In this document: one piece after another, positions 1 to 7,041 of the stretch
Numbering within the stretch: the first letter of the stretch is position 1
Layout: every line of letters starts with the position of its first letter
Assembly: GCA_020692945.1 (NCBI GenBank)
Contig: JAIMJY010000008.1
Location: forward strand, 1-32,657
Direction: 5' to 3'
Source of the DNA: Caldisericum sp.
GTDB taxonomy: Bacteria > Caldisericota > Caldisericia > Caldisericales > Caldisericaceae
DNA length: 32,657 nt
Program-made: the position numbers and the translations under genes
Notes under the pieces: model-generated
Told to the model about the DNA's origin: nothing
The model's input: only the letters and a program-made list of their open reading frames with translations
Database searches by the model: none

Positions 1-1
1 A

Positions 2-25
2 AATCTGCTGAAAAGAGTGCAGATT
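2..25. repeat. Hairpin repeat, copy A (AATCTGC...GCAGATT)
   Basis: A 7-bp inverted repeat (2-8 and 19-25, 10-base loop) is followed by TACA. A second copy with the same stem and a similar purine-rich loop lies at 10313-10337, just upstream of the IS110-type remnant. Similarity fades about 10 bases past the stem. This could be part of an IS end or a dispersed palindrome. Function is unknown, and the window edge prevents seeing what lies to the left. Confidence 0.45.
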
Positions 26-130
26 ACAGAAGAGTATGACACCAATAAATTATCTGTTTACTCCTTTGTATTCGTGCTTCTTATCAGCGAATTTATTCTT
101 TTGTAATTTGCACTCTTCATGAGCGAATTT

Positions 131-168
131 AATATTATCCTGAGTCTCATATGTATGTAACGCGTACA
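131..168 (+). repeat. 38-bp direct repeat, copy A
   Basis: This stretch matches 3868-3905 at 36 of 38 positions, counted by eye. It ends in the near-palindrome around ACGCGT. Copy A ends 10 bases before the ATG of the 80-residue ORF, whereas copy B abuts the -35 box of the peptide-operon promoter. Possible roles are an operator, or a recombination or insertion scar flanking the 3.7-kb segment between the copies. Confidence 0.7.
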
Positions 169-178
169 ACAGTATAGC

Positions 179-421
179 ATGTGGACAGACAGGACCTTAT
201 ATGGAGAGGCTGATTATGCCGTAACAGTAAAAAAGTACCCGTACTATTATGTTTTGGCGTACTCATCTTTTACATATGGCACGGTGTACTTTTGGGATGA
301 ATATTGGGGGCTTCTATCGCAAACTCAACCTACAACTCTTCGTTGGTGGAGGGGTTGTAGTGGCGAACCATATGGAACAATAGAAGCATATCTTGCTGCA
401 GCTGGTATATATGTAAGTTAG
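179..421 (+). CDS. Hypothetical aromatic-rich 80-residue protein
   Basis: I do not recognise a family. The product is unusually aromatic: 13 Tyr and 5 Trp in 80 residues, including a run KYPYYY near residue 19 and RWW near residue 55, with one Cys near residue 60. It has no signal peptide or clear membrane helix. No Shine-Dalgarno site precedes the ATG, and the frame is open only from a stop at 158, so the start is uncertain. It may be the 3' end of a gene whose 5' part was replaced when the 38-bp repeat was joined here. The TAG stop overlaps the ribosome-binding site of the PEGA/propeller gene, so the two are probably cotranscribed and translationally coupled. Coding status is moderately likely only. 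Confidence 0.4.
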   Translation: MWTDRTLYGEADYAVTVKKYPYYYVLAYSSFTYGTVYFWDEYWGLLSQTQPTTLRWWRGCSGEPYGTIEAYLAAAGIYVS

Positions 422-431
422 GAGGCAAAAT

Positions 432-2486
432 ATGCATAAGTTAAGAACTTCTAAAAGAGAAAGAAGTGATGCAAATCCTTTAAGTATCTTCGGACCCATA
501 GGATTTATTATTATTGTAGCAGCAGTCATTATGGGCGTTTTTGTTCTAAAAGAATATTTTACCCCTGTGCAGTATCGCATTCAGGTCAATACATCTCCGC
601 AAGGGGCGGAAGTACTTTTGTTGAACAGGGAGCCTTTGAAGACACCGTGCGATTTCTATATCAAAACAAGTGATAAAGCTGTTAACTTTGTTATTCAGAA
701 AGATGGCTATGAAACGCTTGAAGAGAATATCCTTCTTGAAAAGAAAGATACTATATTGGATTATAAATTAAATGAGGTGAGGTCAGAGGAAACGGTAAGT
801 ATGCCAATGGTACCGATAAACAAAGGACTTCCTTCGCCTGCTGTCTATAAGATTGAAGAATCGCAGGATGGAGGGCTTTATCTCCTCCTTGAGAACGGTA
901 TTGTTTTTTCCAAAAATAATGATGATTTTACTGTCTTGTATAGAGGAAGTCCTTCAGATTTTGCCATCACTCCAAATGGAATTTTTATTGTAGAAGGAAA
1001 CAGTAAACTTATACTTTTAAATAGTAAAGGACAAAACAAAATTGCACCAACGCCGTTCTCTATGGCTCAAGCACTCTGTTACAGCGAAAAAAACAATACC
1101 CTGTTTATAGGATGCCAGTCTGGCTTATACAGCTACAATCCGGAGAGCAGACAGTTTATACAGCTTTATAAAAATATAGTAGGTATTGCAAAGCTTTGCT
1201 TCTCTTCTAAGTATCTCTATATTTTTGCAAATGAGTACACAAATGGCCCTTATTTAATAAATCTCTATCGTTATGATATAGAAACGAACAAACTGTCAAC
1301 GGTAAAAAGAAAGATTGACGCAGCTTTTATAGGAAGGAACAAACTTTTTATTGCAATGCAGAGAGGGAATGATGTCGAAATCCTCTCATCAACAGAAGAT
1401 ACAAACAGATTTGTATCAGTAGGTATGATAACGGACATTCCTCTAAATTCAAGTCATTTTTTGTATGTATTAAATGATAAAATTTACTTTTCTATTTTTG
1501 ATGGTGGGCTGTATTCAAATGAAGGTAACGGCTTTAAAAAGATTGATACTTTTGCTCACATCGCATCTATAGGTGGATATAACAACAAACTTATTATTGG
1601 AACAATAAGAAATGGTTTGATAGAGGACCCTATCTCAGGCAATCCTCAGGCAATCCCTATTGATGTATTAACGCCTCCTCTGTATTTTCTTCATTCACCA
1701 GATATACCAGATATCTTAGTTAGTGCAAGAGGCGAGGGTGTTTACCAGTATAATGAAGGTAAATGGATAAATGTACTAAGTTTTAAGGAAGATATAGGGC
1801 CTCTTGAGCAGGCTTTTTCTGAGGCAAAATTTCAAGGGAAAAAATTTATAGGAACAGATAGAGGTGTTTATATAATTTCAAATATTGTCTCGAACGTTAA
1901 TCCTCCGGACTATTCTGGACATTCAAGAAATTTCCTTCAGAATATTTCTAACTACCTATATGATTTTTCAGAAAGTGGAATTTACTATTTCAATAACAAT
2001 GTTTGGGAAAGAGTTGATTCAAACATTCCGGTTGGTACGGCTAGTGGAGAAGTAATAATGATTAGAAATATAATTTTTCATAATAATATAATCTATGTTT
2101 TAACAGAGTCTAACGGCATTATTATATATTCTGATGGGGGAAAAACAGCCAGTATACTTAAAGGAACTGAAGGCAAGTTTATCTCAGCTATGTGTATTTC
2201 CCCTCAAGGAACTTTCGTCGCTTCTGAAAATGGGTTGTATCTTATCGAAGATAACCAAACCATAACTTCCTTGCCTTGTGCAATTGGGTACATTACCTCT
2301 ATCGCATGCAACAATAATAGTGTCTATTTCGGTAGTTCAAATGGACTGTTCCAGTTTAAAAGCGGAGCTTTCTATCAGATAAACAAAGAAGATTTACATG
2401 CAGTAATATCGATGAAAGTAGCTAATAACAATATTTTCGTAAGTACTGGTGATTGTGTTTATAAACTTGACTTCCCCATACATTAG
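432..2486 (+). CDS. Membrane-anchored PEGA-domain beta-propeller protein
   Basis: This 684-residue protein has a basic N-terminus, one transmembrane helix at about residues 19-40 (IIIVAAVIMGVFVL), then an extracytoplasmic PEGA domain at about 48-115 (INTSPQGAEVLL-type start, KDGYETLEE). The rest, to the C-terminus, is made of short beta-rich repeats with recurring patterns such as NGLY, SGLY, NGIY and NGLF. That is typical of two-component-regulator or sortilin-like beta-propellers. The start is supported by TAGGAGG eight bases upstream. PEGA domains usually sit on cell-surface proteins and propellers bind ligands or proteins, so a surface sensing or adhesion role is inferred. No catalytic domain is visible. 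It follows the aromatic-rich ORF by 10 bp and is probably the last gene of that transcript. Confidence 0.8.
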   Translation: MHKLRTSKRERSDANPLSIFGPIGFIIIVAAVIMGVFVLKEYFTPVQYRIQVNTSPQGAEVLLLNREPLKTPCDFYIKTSDKAVNFVIQKDGYETLEENILLEKKDTILDYKLNEVRSEETVSMPMVPINKGLPSPAVYKIEESQDGGLYLLLENGIVFSKNNDDFTVLYRGSPSDFAITPNGIFIVEGNSKLILLNSKGQNKIAPTPFSMAQALCYSEKNNTLFIGCQSGLYSYNPESRQFIQLYKNIVGIAKLCFSSKYLYIFANEYTNGPYLINLYRYDIETNKLSTVKRKIDAAFIGRNKLFIAMQRGNDVEILSSTEDTNRFVSVGMITDIPLNSSHFLYVLNDKIYFSIFDGGLYSNEGNGFKKIDTFAHIASIGGYNNKLIIGTIRNGLIEDPISGNPQAIPIDVLTPPLYFLHSPDIPDILVSARGEGVYQYNEGKWINVLSFKEDIGPLEQAFSEAKFQGKKFIGTDRGVYIISNIVSNVNPPDYSGHSRNFLQNISNYLYDFSESGIYYFNNNVWERVDSNIPVGTASGEVIMIRNIIFHNNIIYVLTESNGIIIYSDGGKTASILKGTEGKFISAMCISPQGTFVASENGLYLIEDNQTITSLPCAIGYITSIACNNNSVYFGSSNGLFQFKSGAFYQINKEDLHAVISMKVANNNIFVSTGDCVYKLDFPIH

Positions 2487-2642
2487 AAGACTATACTAAA
2501 AAATGTGAGAATTGCTCAGGATAGTTGAGAGATATGTTCAAAAAGTTTTATTGAATGATTTGAATTTTTAGAATAGGTTTTTAATGAGAGAATTTTGATG
2601 CTTGATGAAATTCTTAAAAGAGATAAACTTTTATTAAGTAAT

Positions 2643-2689
2643 AAAAAATCGCTCAATTTAGGTATTTATGAGTTTTTGCAAAAAGGAGG
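2643..2689 (+). promoter_or_regulatory. Upstream region shared with the precursor-peptide gene
   Basis: Bases 2643-2663 match 3843-3863 at 19 of 21 positions. The segment TTTGCAAAAAGGAGG (2675-2689) matches 3963-3979 apart from two extra A residues. So the leaders of the 141-residue membrane protein and of the peptide operon share both ends, but differ by about 90 bp inserted in the second. The GGAGGAGG at 2685-2692 is the ribosome-binding site and fixes the start of the next gene at 2701. Confidence 0.5.
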
Positions 2690-2700
2690 AGGAAAAATCT

Positions 2701-3126
2701 ATGTGGAGCTATTTTGACTTGAATGTGCGTGCATTGAAATCTCGGAATAAAGCCGCCAAGGCGTATTCCATAAAACTAGAAGAGATAGAAAGAAGAGTGT
2801 CAGGAAAAGTAAAGCCACCAGTGCCAGAGAGAAATGAATTTTTTCTTTCGCCAATTCGTCAGATCCTTATGTACTTTGGAATATTTATTGGAGTGCTTTT
2901 CAGCACAGCTATAAGTCAGTTCGAAAGTGGAGCGATCTTTAATATTACTACTATAACTGTTGGCACAGTGGTGGCCTCTGGTATTATCGCCCTCATAATT
3001 ACCCCTTACGTATACGAGAAACTGAGTTTGAATTCACCATCGCCGTTCATTGTTCAGTTTGGGTTCTTTGTTCAAAATGGTGTTTTTTGGCATGTCATCA
3101 TTAAATCTATCGCCATGATTGTTTAG
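2701..3126 (+). CDS. Hypothetical membrane protein, three predicted helices
   Basis: The start is ATG 2701, because a strong AAGGAGGAGG lies just before it; the in-frame ATG at 2668 would place that site inside the gene. The product has 141 residues. A charged N-terminal half (about 1-50, rich in Lys, Arg and Glu) is followed by hydrophobic segments at about 54-74, 80-105 and 113-141. The protein ends within the last hydrophobic stretch. I recognise no family and see no Cys-based or catalytic motif. It stands alone between the propeller gene and a broken surface-protein gene. The shared leader with the peptide operon raises the possibility of co-regulation, but this is inference. Confidence 0.6.
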   Translation: MWSYFDLNVRALKSRNKAAKAYSIKLEEIERRVSGKVKPPVPERNEFFLSPIRQILMYFGIFIGVLFSTAISQFESGAIFNITTITVGTVVASGIIALIITPYVYEKLSLNSPSPFIVQFGFFVQNGVFWHVIIKSIAMIV

Positions 3127-3206
3127 CATAATGATTACTCCTCATTGCTCACAACAGCAGATAACACGGTATAAAAGACTCAGGGGATAGATGCCCTTCG
3201 TCTAAA

Positions 3207-3222
3207 TTCTGCTTACGCAGAA
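3207..3222. other. Small hairpin in the 3127-3268 gap
   Basis: TTCTGC, a TTAC tetraloop and GCAGAA form a perfect 6-bp stem between the membrane protein and the PKD fragment. No T-tract follows, so it is not a standard terminator. The surrounding sequence looks structured, but I could not match it to a known riboswitch. Confidence 0.3.
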
Positions 3223-3268
3223 CTTCTTTCACACCGAAACCGTTAGGCGAAATTGCTGAAGGAAATTA

Positions 3269-3586
3269 ATGAAAAAGTTTATTTGGATAGTGGCTGTAAT
3301 TGTCATTTGCATATTTGGGGTTTACTTTTGGCTTACCCAATCAGAGAATGGAAACCATAAGTCAATAGCTAATGCTGGTGAAAATCAACTTGTAAATTTT
3401 GGAAACACTGTTCAATTAGATAGGAGTGGAAGTAGAGATAAAGATAAAGATGGGAATACATTGGTATATATGTGGAGTTTTATATCTACTCCAGAAGGTT
3501 CGACGGCAATGCTTTCTGAACAAGAGATTGATTTTTTTCATCGGCAAGAACCTTTATCCCATAATAGAATATCCTTTCTCTCTTAA
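3269..3586 (+). pseudogene. Truncated PKD-type surface protein fragment
   Basis: The 105-residue reading frame starts with a signal peptide or signal anchor (KKFIWIVAVIVICIFGVYFW, residues 2-21), preceded by GAAGGA as ribosome-binding site. Residues 35-82 look like the first half of a PKD or Ig-like domain of the type found in bacterial surface proteins: ANAGENQLVNFGNTVQLD, then SGS, D-rich turn, LVYMWSF and EGSTAMLS. After AMLS the expected second half of the fold is absent. The sequence continues as an unrelated tail ending FLS at 3586. Usual proteins of this type carry many such domains. I infer a gene cut off by recombination or decay at about 3530, still able to make a short anchored peptide. 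Confidence 0.6.
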
Positions 3587-3867
3587 TTCTTTAATTTTTA
3601 TCAATTGTTCATTGTTCATTTTCACTACCCCTGTTAGAATGTTCCAAGTGGAGCATGGCCAACAAGTTGCAAAACATAGGCCTATTTCGAGAGATTTTTA
3701 TCCTGGTGATGGGGGGGTTTTACCTCCAGAGGGTAACTTGTTTGTTTTAGGGGCATTTCCGTTGAAATTATGGGGTATTTTATGAAAGACTTCTGATTCA
3801 TTTCAAAGATTTGTAAAATTTAATAAAATTATTGTTGAGTGAAAAAAATTGCTTAATTTAGGTGAAT
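3587..3867. other. Non-coding stretch after the PKD fragment
   Basis: I see no convincing gene here. It contains a G7 run (about 3713-3719) and an AT-rich end. The minus strand (about 3622-3560) encodes a short stretch, MNNEQLIKIKELREKGYS, that resembles the start of a helix-turn-helix protein. It stops after three more residues and lacks a ribosome-binding site, so it is at most a remnant. The last 25 bases share sequence with the leader at 2643. Confidence 0.4.
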
Positions 3868-3905
3868 AATATTATCCAGAGTCTCAGATGTATGTAACGC
3901 GTACA
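3868..3905 (+). repeat. 38-bp direct repeat, copy B
   Basis: Partner of 131-168 (36 of 38 identical). It ends five bases before the TTGACA box at 3911, the position where an activator or repressor site would sit. It could be the operator of the peptide operon, or the right-hand junction of an inserted segment. Confidence 0.7.
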
Positions 3906-3910
3906 GGGTA

Positions 3911-3938
3911 TTGACAAGCAACAAAAATTTGTTATAGT
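3911..3938 (+). promoter_or_regulatory. Sigma70-type promoter of the peptide operon
   Basis: TTGACA (3911-3916), a 16-base spacer and TATAGT (3933-3938) give a near-consensus promoter about 50 bases before the precursor ATG. It is one of the best promoters in the window, fitting strong expression of a small peptide. It lies directly downstream of the 38-bp repeat. Confidence 0.7.
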
Positions 3939-3987
3939 TCAATAAAGTAAGTAATAATGCAATTTGCAAAAAAAGGAGGTAAAAAAA

Positions 3988-4158
3988 ATGAACAAAGAAA
4001 CTGTGCAATTACAAAACGATCAATTAGAGAAGATGGAGAAGGAGTTGTTGAAGAAGCTTCTTCAGGAAGGTGGAGAAGAAATAGATAATGAGTTGGCTCG
4101 AGAAATGGGAGAGTATACATGTAACGGTCCCTCTGCTCCACGTCGAATGTTGCGTTAA
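3988..4158 (+). CDS. Candidate RiPP precursor peptide (56 aa)
   Basis: ATG 3988 follows a perfect AAGGAGGT (3973-3980) with seven A residues between, so the earlier in-frame start is rejected. The peptide has a Glu/Lys/Leu-rich amphipathic leader (about residues 4-27), a Gly-Gly at 28-29 that resembles a double-glycine cleavage site, and a C-terminal segment with the only Cys (C45), the only Tyr (Y43), two Pro and three Arg: GEYTCNGPSAPRRMLR (41-56). The next gene downstream is a radical-SAM/SPASM enzyme with a PqqD-like domain, the usual partner of such precursors. By family logic the product would be a modified peptide; plausible targets are the Cys (thioether) or Glu42/Tyr43 (C-C link). 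The modification itself cannot be read from sequence. No homologue is recognised by eye. Confidence 0.7.
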   Translation: MNKETVQLQNDQLEKMEKELLKKLLQEGGEEIDNELAREMGEYTCNGPSAPRRMLR

Positions 4159-4312
4159 GTCAGTTCAAGAGGTGGCAAAATACTTCTGGAAAAAATATGC
4201 TTCTTTCTGAAGTGTAGTAAGTGTTAAGAATTGCGGTAGGAATTGGACTAACATGTTCGGAAATGACACTCTGGTAATAGGGGCGAGGTTTAAGTGTATT
4301 TTAAATTATGTG

Positions 4313-4337
4313 AGGAGAAAGTGAAGGTAATTCTCCT
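4313..4337 (+). promoter_or_regulatory. Hairpin between precursor and maturase genes
   Basis: AGGAGAA (4313-4319) pairs with TTCTCCT (4331-4337) over an 11-base loop. It sits in the 219-base gap between peptide and maturase and has no strong T-tract. A partial attenuator or mRNA-stability element that makes precursor outnumber enzyme is plausible, as in other RiPP operons. A weaker ACTTC/GAAGT pair lies at 4182-4213. Confidence 0.4.
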
Positions 4338-4377
4338 GGGTTTCTGTTTGTTATCTCTATAAAGATGGTAAGCGCGA

Positions 4378-5736
4378 ATGAGGAAAGAGGCTTTGGGTTT
4401 TAAATTGCGTCTTCCTGCGTTTCCGGAATGGATTCGATATAGACAAGAAACAAGCAATATTATAACAATAATGAATCTTAAGACAAACCGTATTTATTCT
4501 GTTAAAGATCCATTTGGTATAGATATCAAAATGTTGTCTCTTTTATCAAAAGGCAATGTTTCACTAGAAGAATTATTCGTAGCATTAGGAGTAAGGAAAC
4601 AAGCAATAGCGTTATTTGTAATTAGATTCTATCGAACAGTACTTCAAAAAGTTATTAATATTAATGAAAAAGAAAGTGATGTTTTTACTGCAAGTGAGAT
4701 TTCAACACTTAAGTTGCCGAATTTAACTGCGCCTTTAGCCATAGAATTACTTGTGACTTACCAATGTAATTCACACTGTAGACATTGTCTAGTAGGAGAC
4801 TACAGATATTCGAAGGACAGCAACATGCCTTTAGAGTATATTAAAAGAATTGCTTACCAAGCTCATGAATCCGGTGTTTATAAAATAATACTTACTGGTG
4901 GCGAACCAATGGCTAGGGAAGATTTTTTCGATGTCATGGATATTCTTAGTGTTGTACCAACCATAGAAATCGCTACAAATGGATTATTGTTAAATGAAAA
5001 TATTGTAAAAAGACTAAATGAATACCCCGTGAGTCGTTATATAGTCTCATTAGAAGGTGCATCTGCTCAGACTCATGACTTTATTCGAGGTAAAGGATCG
5101 TTCACAAAAACAGTAAAAGGTATCGAGAACCTCAAAAAATTCTCTAAAGCATATGGTGTAGCAGCTAAGGTTACTTGTGGTAAACACAATATCTTTGAAA
5201 TAGAGAAGATCATTAATCTTTGCATTAACTTGGGTATAGAAGCTGTAGAGTTCGGGAGGTTAAACCCTTGGGGGTGGGGAAAAGCATTGGCTGACTATTG
5301 TATTTCGGGAAAAGAGCTGTTTGAATTAGATCAAACAATAAAAGAAATGAAGGAAAAGTATAAAGATAGCATTATAATTGAGGGTAATGCTTTATCTCCT
5401 CAATTCCGAAATAGTTGTGGCATAGGAGCAGGTGTTGCTATTCAACCAAATGGAAATGTATTACCTTGCCGGATTTTTGAACTGGCTCCTACAGAGGAAG
5501 TTATCCTTGGAAATATAGCTAAACAAAATTTGTTAGAGATTTGGAATTCGACGAAAGCAAATAATATTAAAAATTATGCGGATAATATGGAGAGGAGTAC
5601 TATTACTTGTAAGATGTGTGAATTTTATAATTTATGCTCTTATCCACACTGTTTAGCTCGAGCTTTTATATCTTCTCCTAATCTGCCACTTCAAGAAGCT
5701 ACAAAGTTGCTAAAATGCCCTGGAGAACCACGTTGA
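4378..5736 (+). CDS. Radical SAM/SPASM peptide maturase with PqqD-like domain
   Basis: The N-terminal 100 residues resemble a PqqD-type RiPP recognition element, which would bind the precursor leader. The radical-SAM core has C130-x3-C134-x2-C137 (the [4Fe-4S]/SAM site) and GGEP at 174-177. The C-terminal SPASM region has C347, GNVLPC ending at C364, then C411-x2-C414-x5-C420-x4-C425 and C447, enough to ligate two auxiliary clusters; the x4 and the last spacing deviate slightly from the usual SPASM pattern. At 452 residues it is of normal length for PqqE/AlbA/anSME-like maturases. The start has only a weak ribosome-binding site, but a stop lies three codons upstream and no better start exists. 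Role inferred: installs a radical-made crosslink in the upstream 56-residue peptide. Confidence 0.85.
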   Translation: MRKEALGFKLRLPAFPEWIRYRQETSNIITIMNLKTNRIYSVKDPFGIDIKMLSLLSKGNVSLEELFVALGVRKQAIALFVIRFYRTVLQKVININEKESDVFTASEISTLKLPNLTAPLAIELLVTYQCNSHCRHCLVGDYRYSKDSNMPLEYIKRIAYQAHESGVYKIILTGGEPMAREDFFDVMDILSVVPTIEIATNGLLLNENIVKRLNEYPVSRYIVSLEGASAQTHDFIRGKGSFTKTVKGIENLKKFSKAYGVAAKVTCGKHNIFEIEKIINLCINLGIEAVEFGRLNPWGWGKALADYCISGKELFELDQTIKEMKEKYKDSIIIEGNALSPQFRNSCGIGAGVAIQPNGNVLPCRIFELAPTEEVILGNIAKQNLLEIWNSTKANNIKNYADNMERSTITCKMCEFYNLCSYPHCLARAFISSPNLPLQEATKLLKCPGEPR

Positions 5737-5739
5737 GAA

Positions 5740-5845
5740 ATGAAAAAGGCCTTTTTATAAGGAAGTATTTAGGCATCGATATTTCCGGAAGGAAAATAAA
5801 ACGGAAATAAGCCATCGCTTTAAATTCTTCTATTTAACAAGTCTA
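5740..5845 (+). other. Out-of-frame N-terminus of the MFS transporter
   Basis: ATG 5740 begins four bases after the maturase stop but reads only MKKAFL before TAA at 5758. Skipping one base in the T5 run (5752-5756) joins it to an uninterrupted frame. That frame reads basic residues and then SHRFKFFYLTSLLLAVVSS, a typical MFS cytoplasmic start plus first helix, continuing into the transporter. Between 5744 and 5846 the transporter frame has no ATG, GTG or TTG. So either a one-base indel or a +1 shift at TTTTT is needed for a full protein. Confidence 0.55.
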
Positions 5846-7027
5846 TTGTTGGCGGTTGTGTCGTCTCTAACGGGACCATTCTGGGTAGTTTACTTTAATC
5901 AGGTTGGTCTTAAGTATCTTGAGATCTCTATGCTCATTATAGCCAATCATGCTATAACCTTAGCATTCGAAATTCCTACGGGTATAATAGCTGATCTCTG
6001 GGGAAGAAAAATCTCTGTAATAATCTCCCTCTTGCTCTCAAGTGTAGCTTCTATAGGAATATTTTTTGGGAGAACATTCCCCCAGTTTCTTCTATTTTTT
6101 ATCATAAGTGGAATAGGAGCAACTTTCATGTCAGGAGCATACGATGCCTGGTTTTTTGATAGCCTAACTTTAACTGCAAAAGAAGAAGGAAAAGAGATAA
6201 ACATAGAAGACTACTGGGGACGCTTATCAAGCGGCCAACAGTTAGGTAGTTTGCTTGGATTTCTTTTAGGTACAGTTGTAGTATTGGCCTACCACTTGAG
6301 AGTCCTCTGGTTAATGGAAGGATTGGGTGCTCTTTCCATATTTCTTTATATCCTTATTGTAGGAAAGGAAGAAAAACATGCAAGGCAAAGCATGTCGACA
6401 ACGAAAAGTTATAAGCATTTTATCATTGAAGGCTCGTCCTATCTTTTTAAAAGTAAATTACTCACTTTCTTAGTTTTGGGTTCCCTTTTCTGGTTTTTTA
6501 GCACTGGAATTCTTTCACTTGCCTGGCAGCCATTTTTTAAAGCACAAGGAATTGACCCAAAGTATTTCGGTATCATTCTAACGGGATATATGATTCTGAG
6601 TATTTTTGTTGTGAGGAAAGCAGGTATCCTATCCAAGAAATTGGGTAGTGATCTAAGACTACTTCAATTGGTTGGAGTCATCTGCGCTGTCCTTACTGTT
6701 TCTTTCATTTTCGCTTCCGGTTACCAATGGATTCTCTTTATACTCTACGGCGGCATCTATTCTCTACATGATCCAATATTTCAAGCACACTTGAACAAGT
6801 ATATTCCTTCCCCACAAAGAGCGACTATATTATCAACTTATAATATGTCTATTAGCACAGTGACAATTCTCAGTACGTTTATTTTTGGTGTAGTATCTGA
6901 TAAATTTGGTTTAAGTATGTCTATAGTTATTTCCTCAATTGTGTGCTTTGTTACTGTAATTATTTTTAAAGTTGTAGCACTGCTTGAAAAGAGCAGTACT
7001 ACAAAAACCCAAAAAGAAAGTGGGTGA
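5846..7027 (+). CDS. MFS transporter, probable RiPP exporter (N-terminus frameshifted)
   Basis: About 393 residues are readable from TTG 5846, with 11-12 hydrophobic helices. The MFS motif A loop is visible between helices 2 and 3 (GIIADLWGRK, about residues 46-55), together with FEIPTG before it, a common feature of drug-efflux type MFS proteins. TTG 5846 lies inside the first helix and has no ribosome-binding site, so the true start is probably the frameshifted ATG 5740 (see that entry). If the shift is real the gene may be inactive or subject to slippage. Its position between the maturase and the peptidase suggests export of, or immunity to, the modified peptide. A general drug exporter captured by the operon is the alternative. 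Confidence 0.75.
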   Translation: MLAVVSSLTGPFWVVYFNQVGLKYLEISMLIIANHAITLAFEIPTGIIADLWGRKISVIISLLLSSVASIGIFFGRTFPQFLLFFIISGIGATFMSGAYDAWFFDSLTLTAKEEGKEINIEDYWGRLSSGQQLGSLLGFLLGTVVVLAYHLRVLWLMEGLGALSIFLYILIVGKEEKHARQSMSTTKSYKHFIIEGSSYLFKSKLLTFLVLGSLFWFFSTGILSLAWQPFFKAQGIDPKYFGIILTGYMILSIFVVRKAGILSKKLGSDLRLLQLVGVICAVLTVSFIFASGYQWILFILYGGIYSLHDPIFQAHLNKYIPSPQRATILSTYNMSISTVTILSTFIFGVVSDKFGLSMSIVISSIVCFVTVIIFKVVALLEKSSTTKTQKESG

Positions 7028-7041
7028 AGAAAGGAGAATTA

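Noticed and set aside
3160-3260. Riboswitch in the gap before the PKD fragment
   Set aside because: Local hairpins are visible, but I could not match the conserved bases of c-di-GMP, cobalamin or other known classes.
3560-3622. Minus-strand start of a helix-turn-helix-like protein (MNNEQLIKIKELREKGYS)
   Set aside because: It stops after three more residues, has no ribosome-binding site, and could be chance; mentioned only as a possible remnant.
3426-3785. A 119-codon plus-strand frame overlapping the PKD fragment
   Set aside because: It lacks a ribosome-binding site, is in a different frame from the recognisable PKD segment, and its product has no domain-like pattern.
4254-4325. Second small peptide frame (23 codons) between precursor and maturase
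   Set aside because: No good ribosome-binding site and no leader-like sequence. It overlaps a hairpin better explained as regulation.
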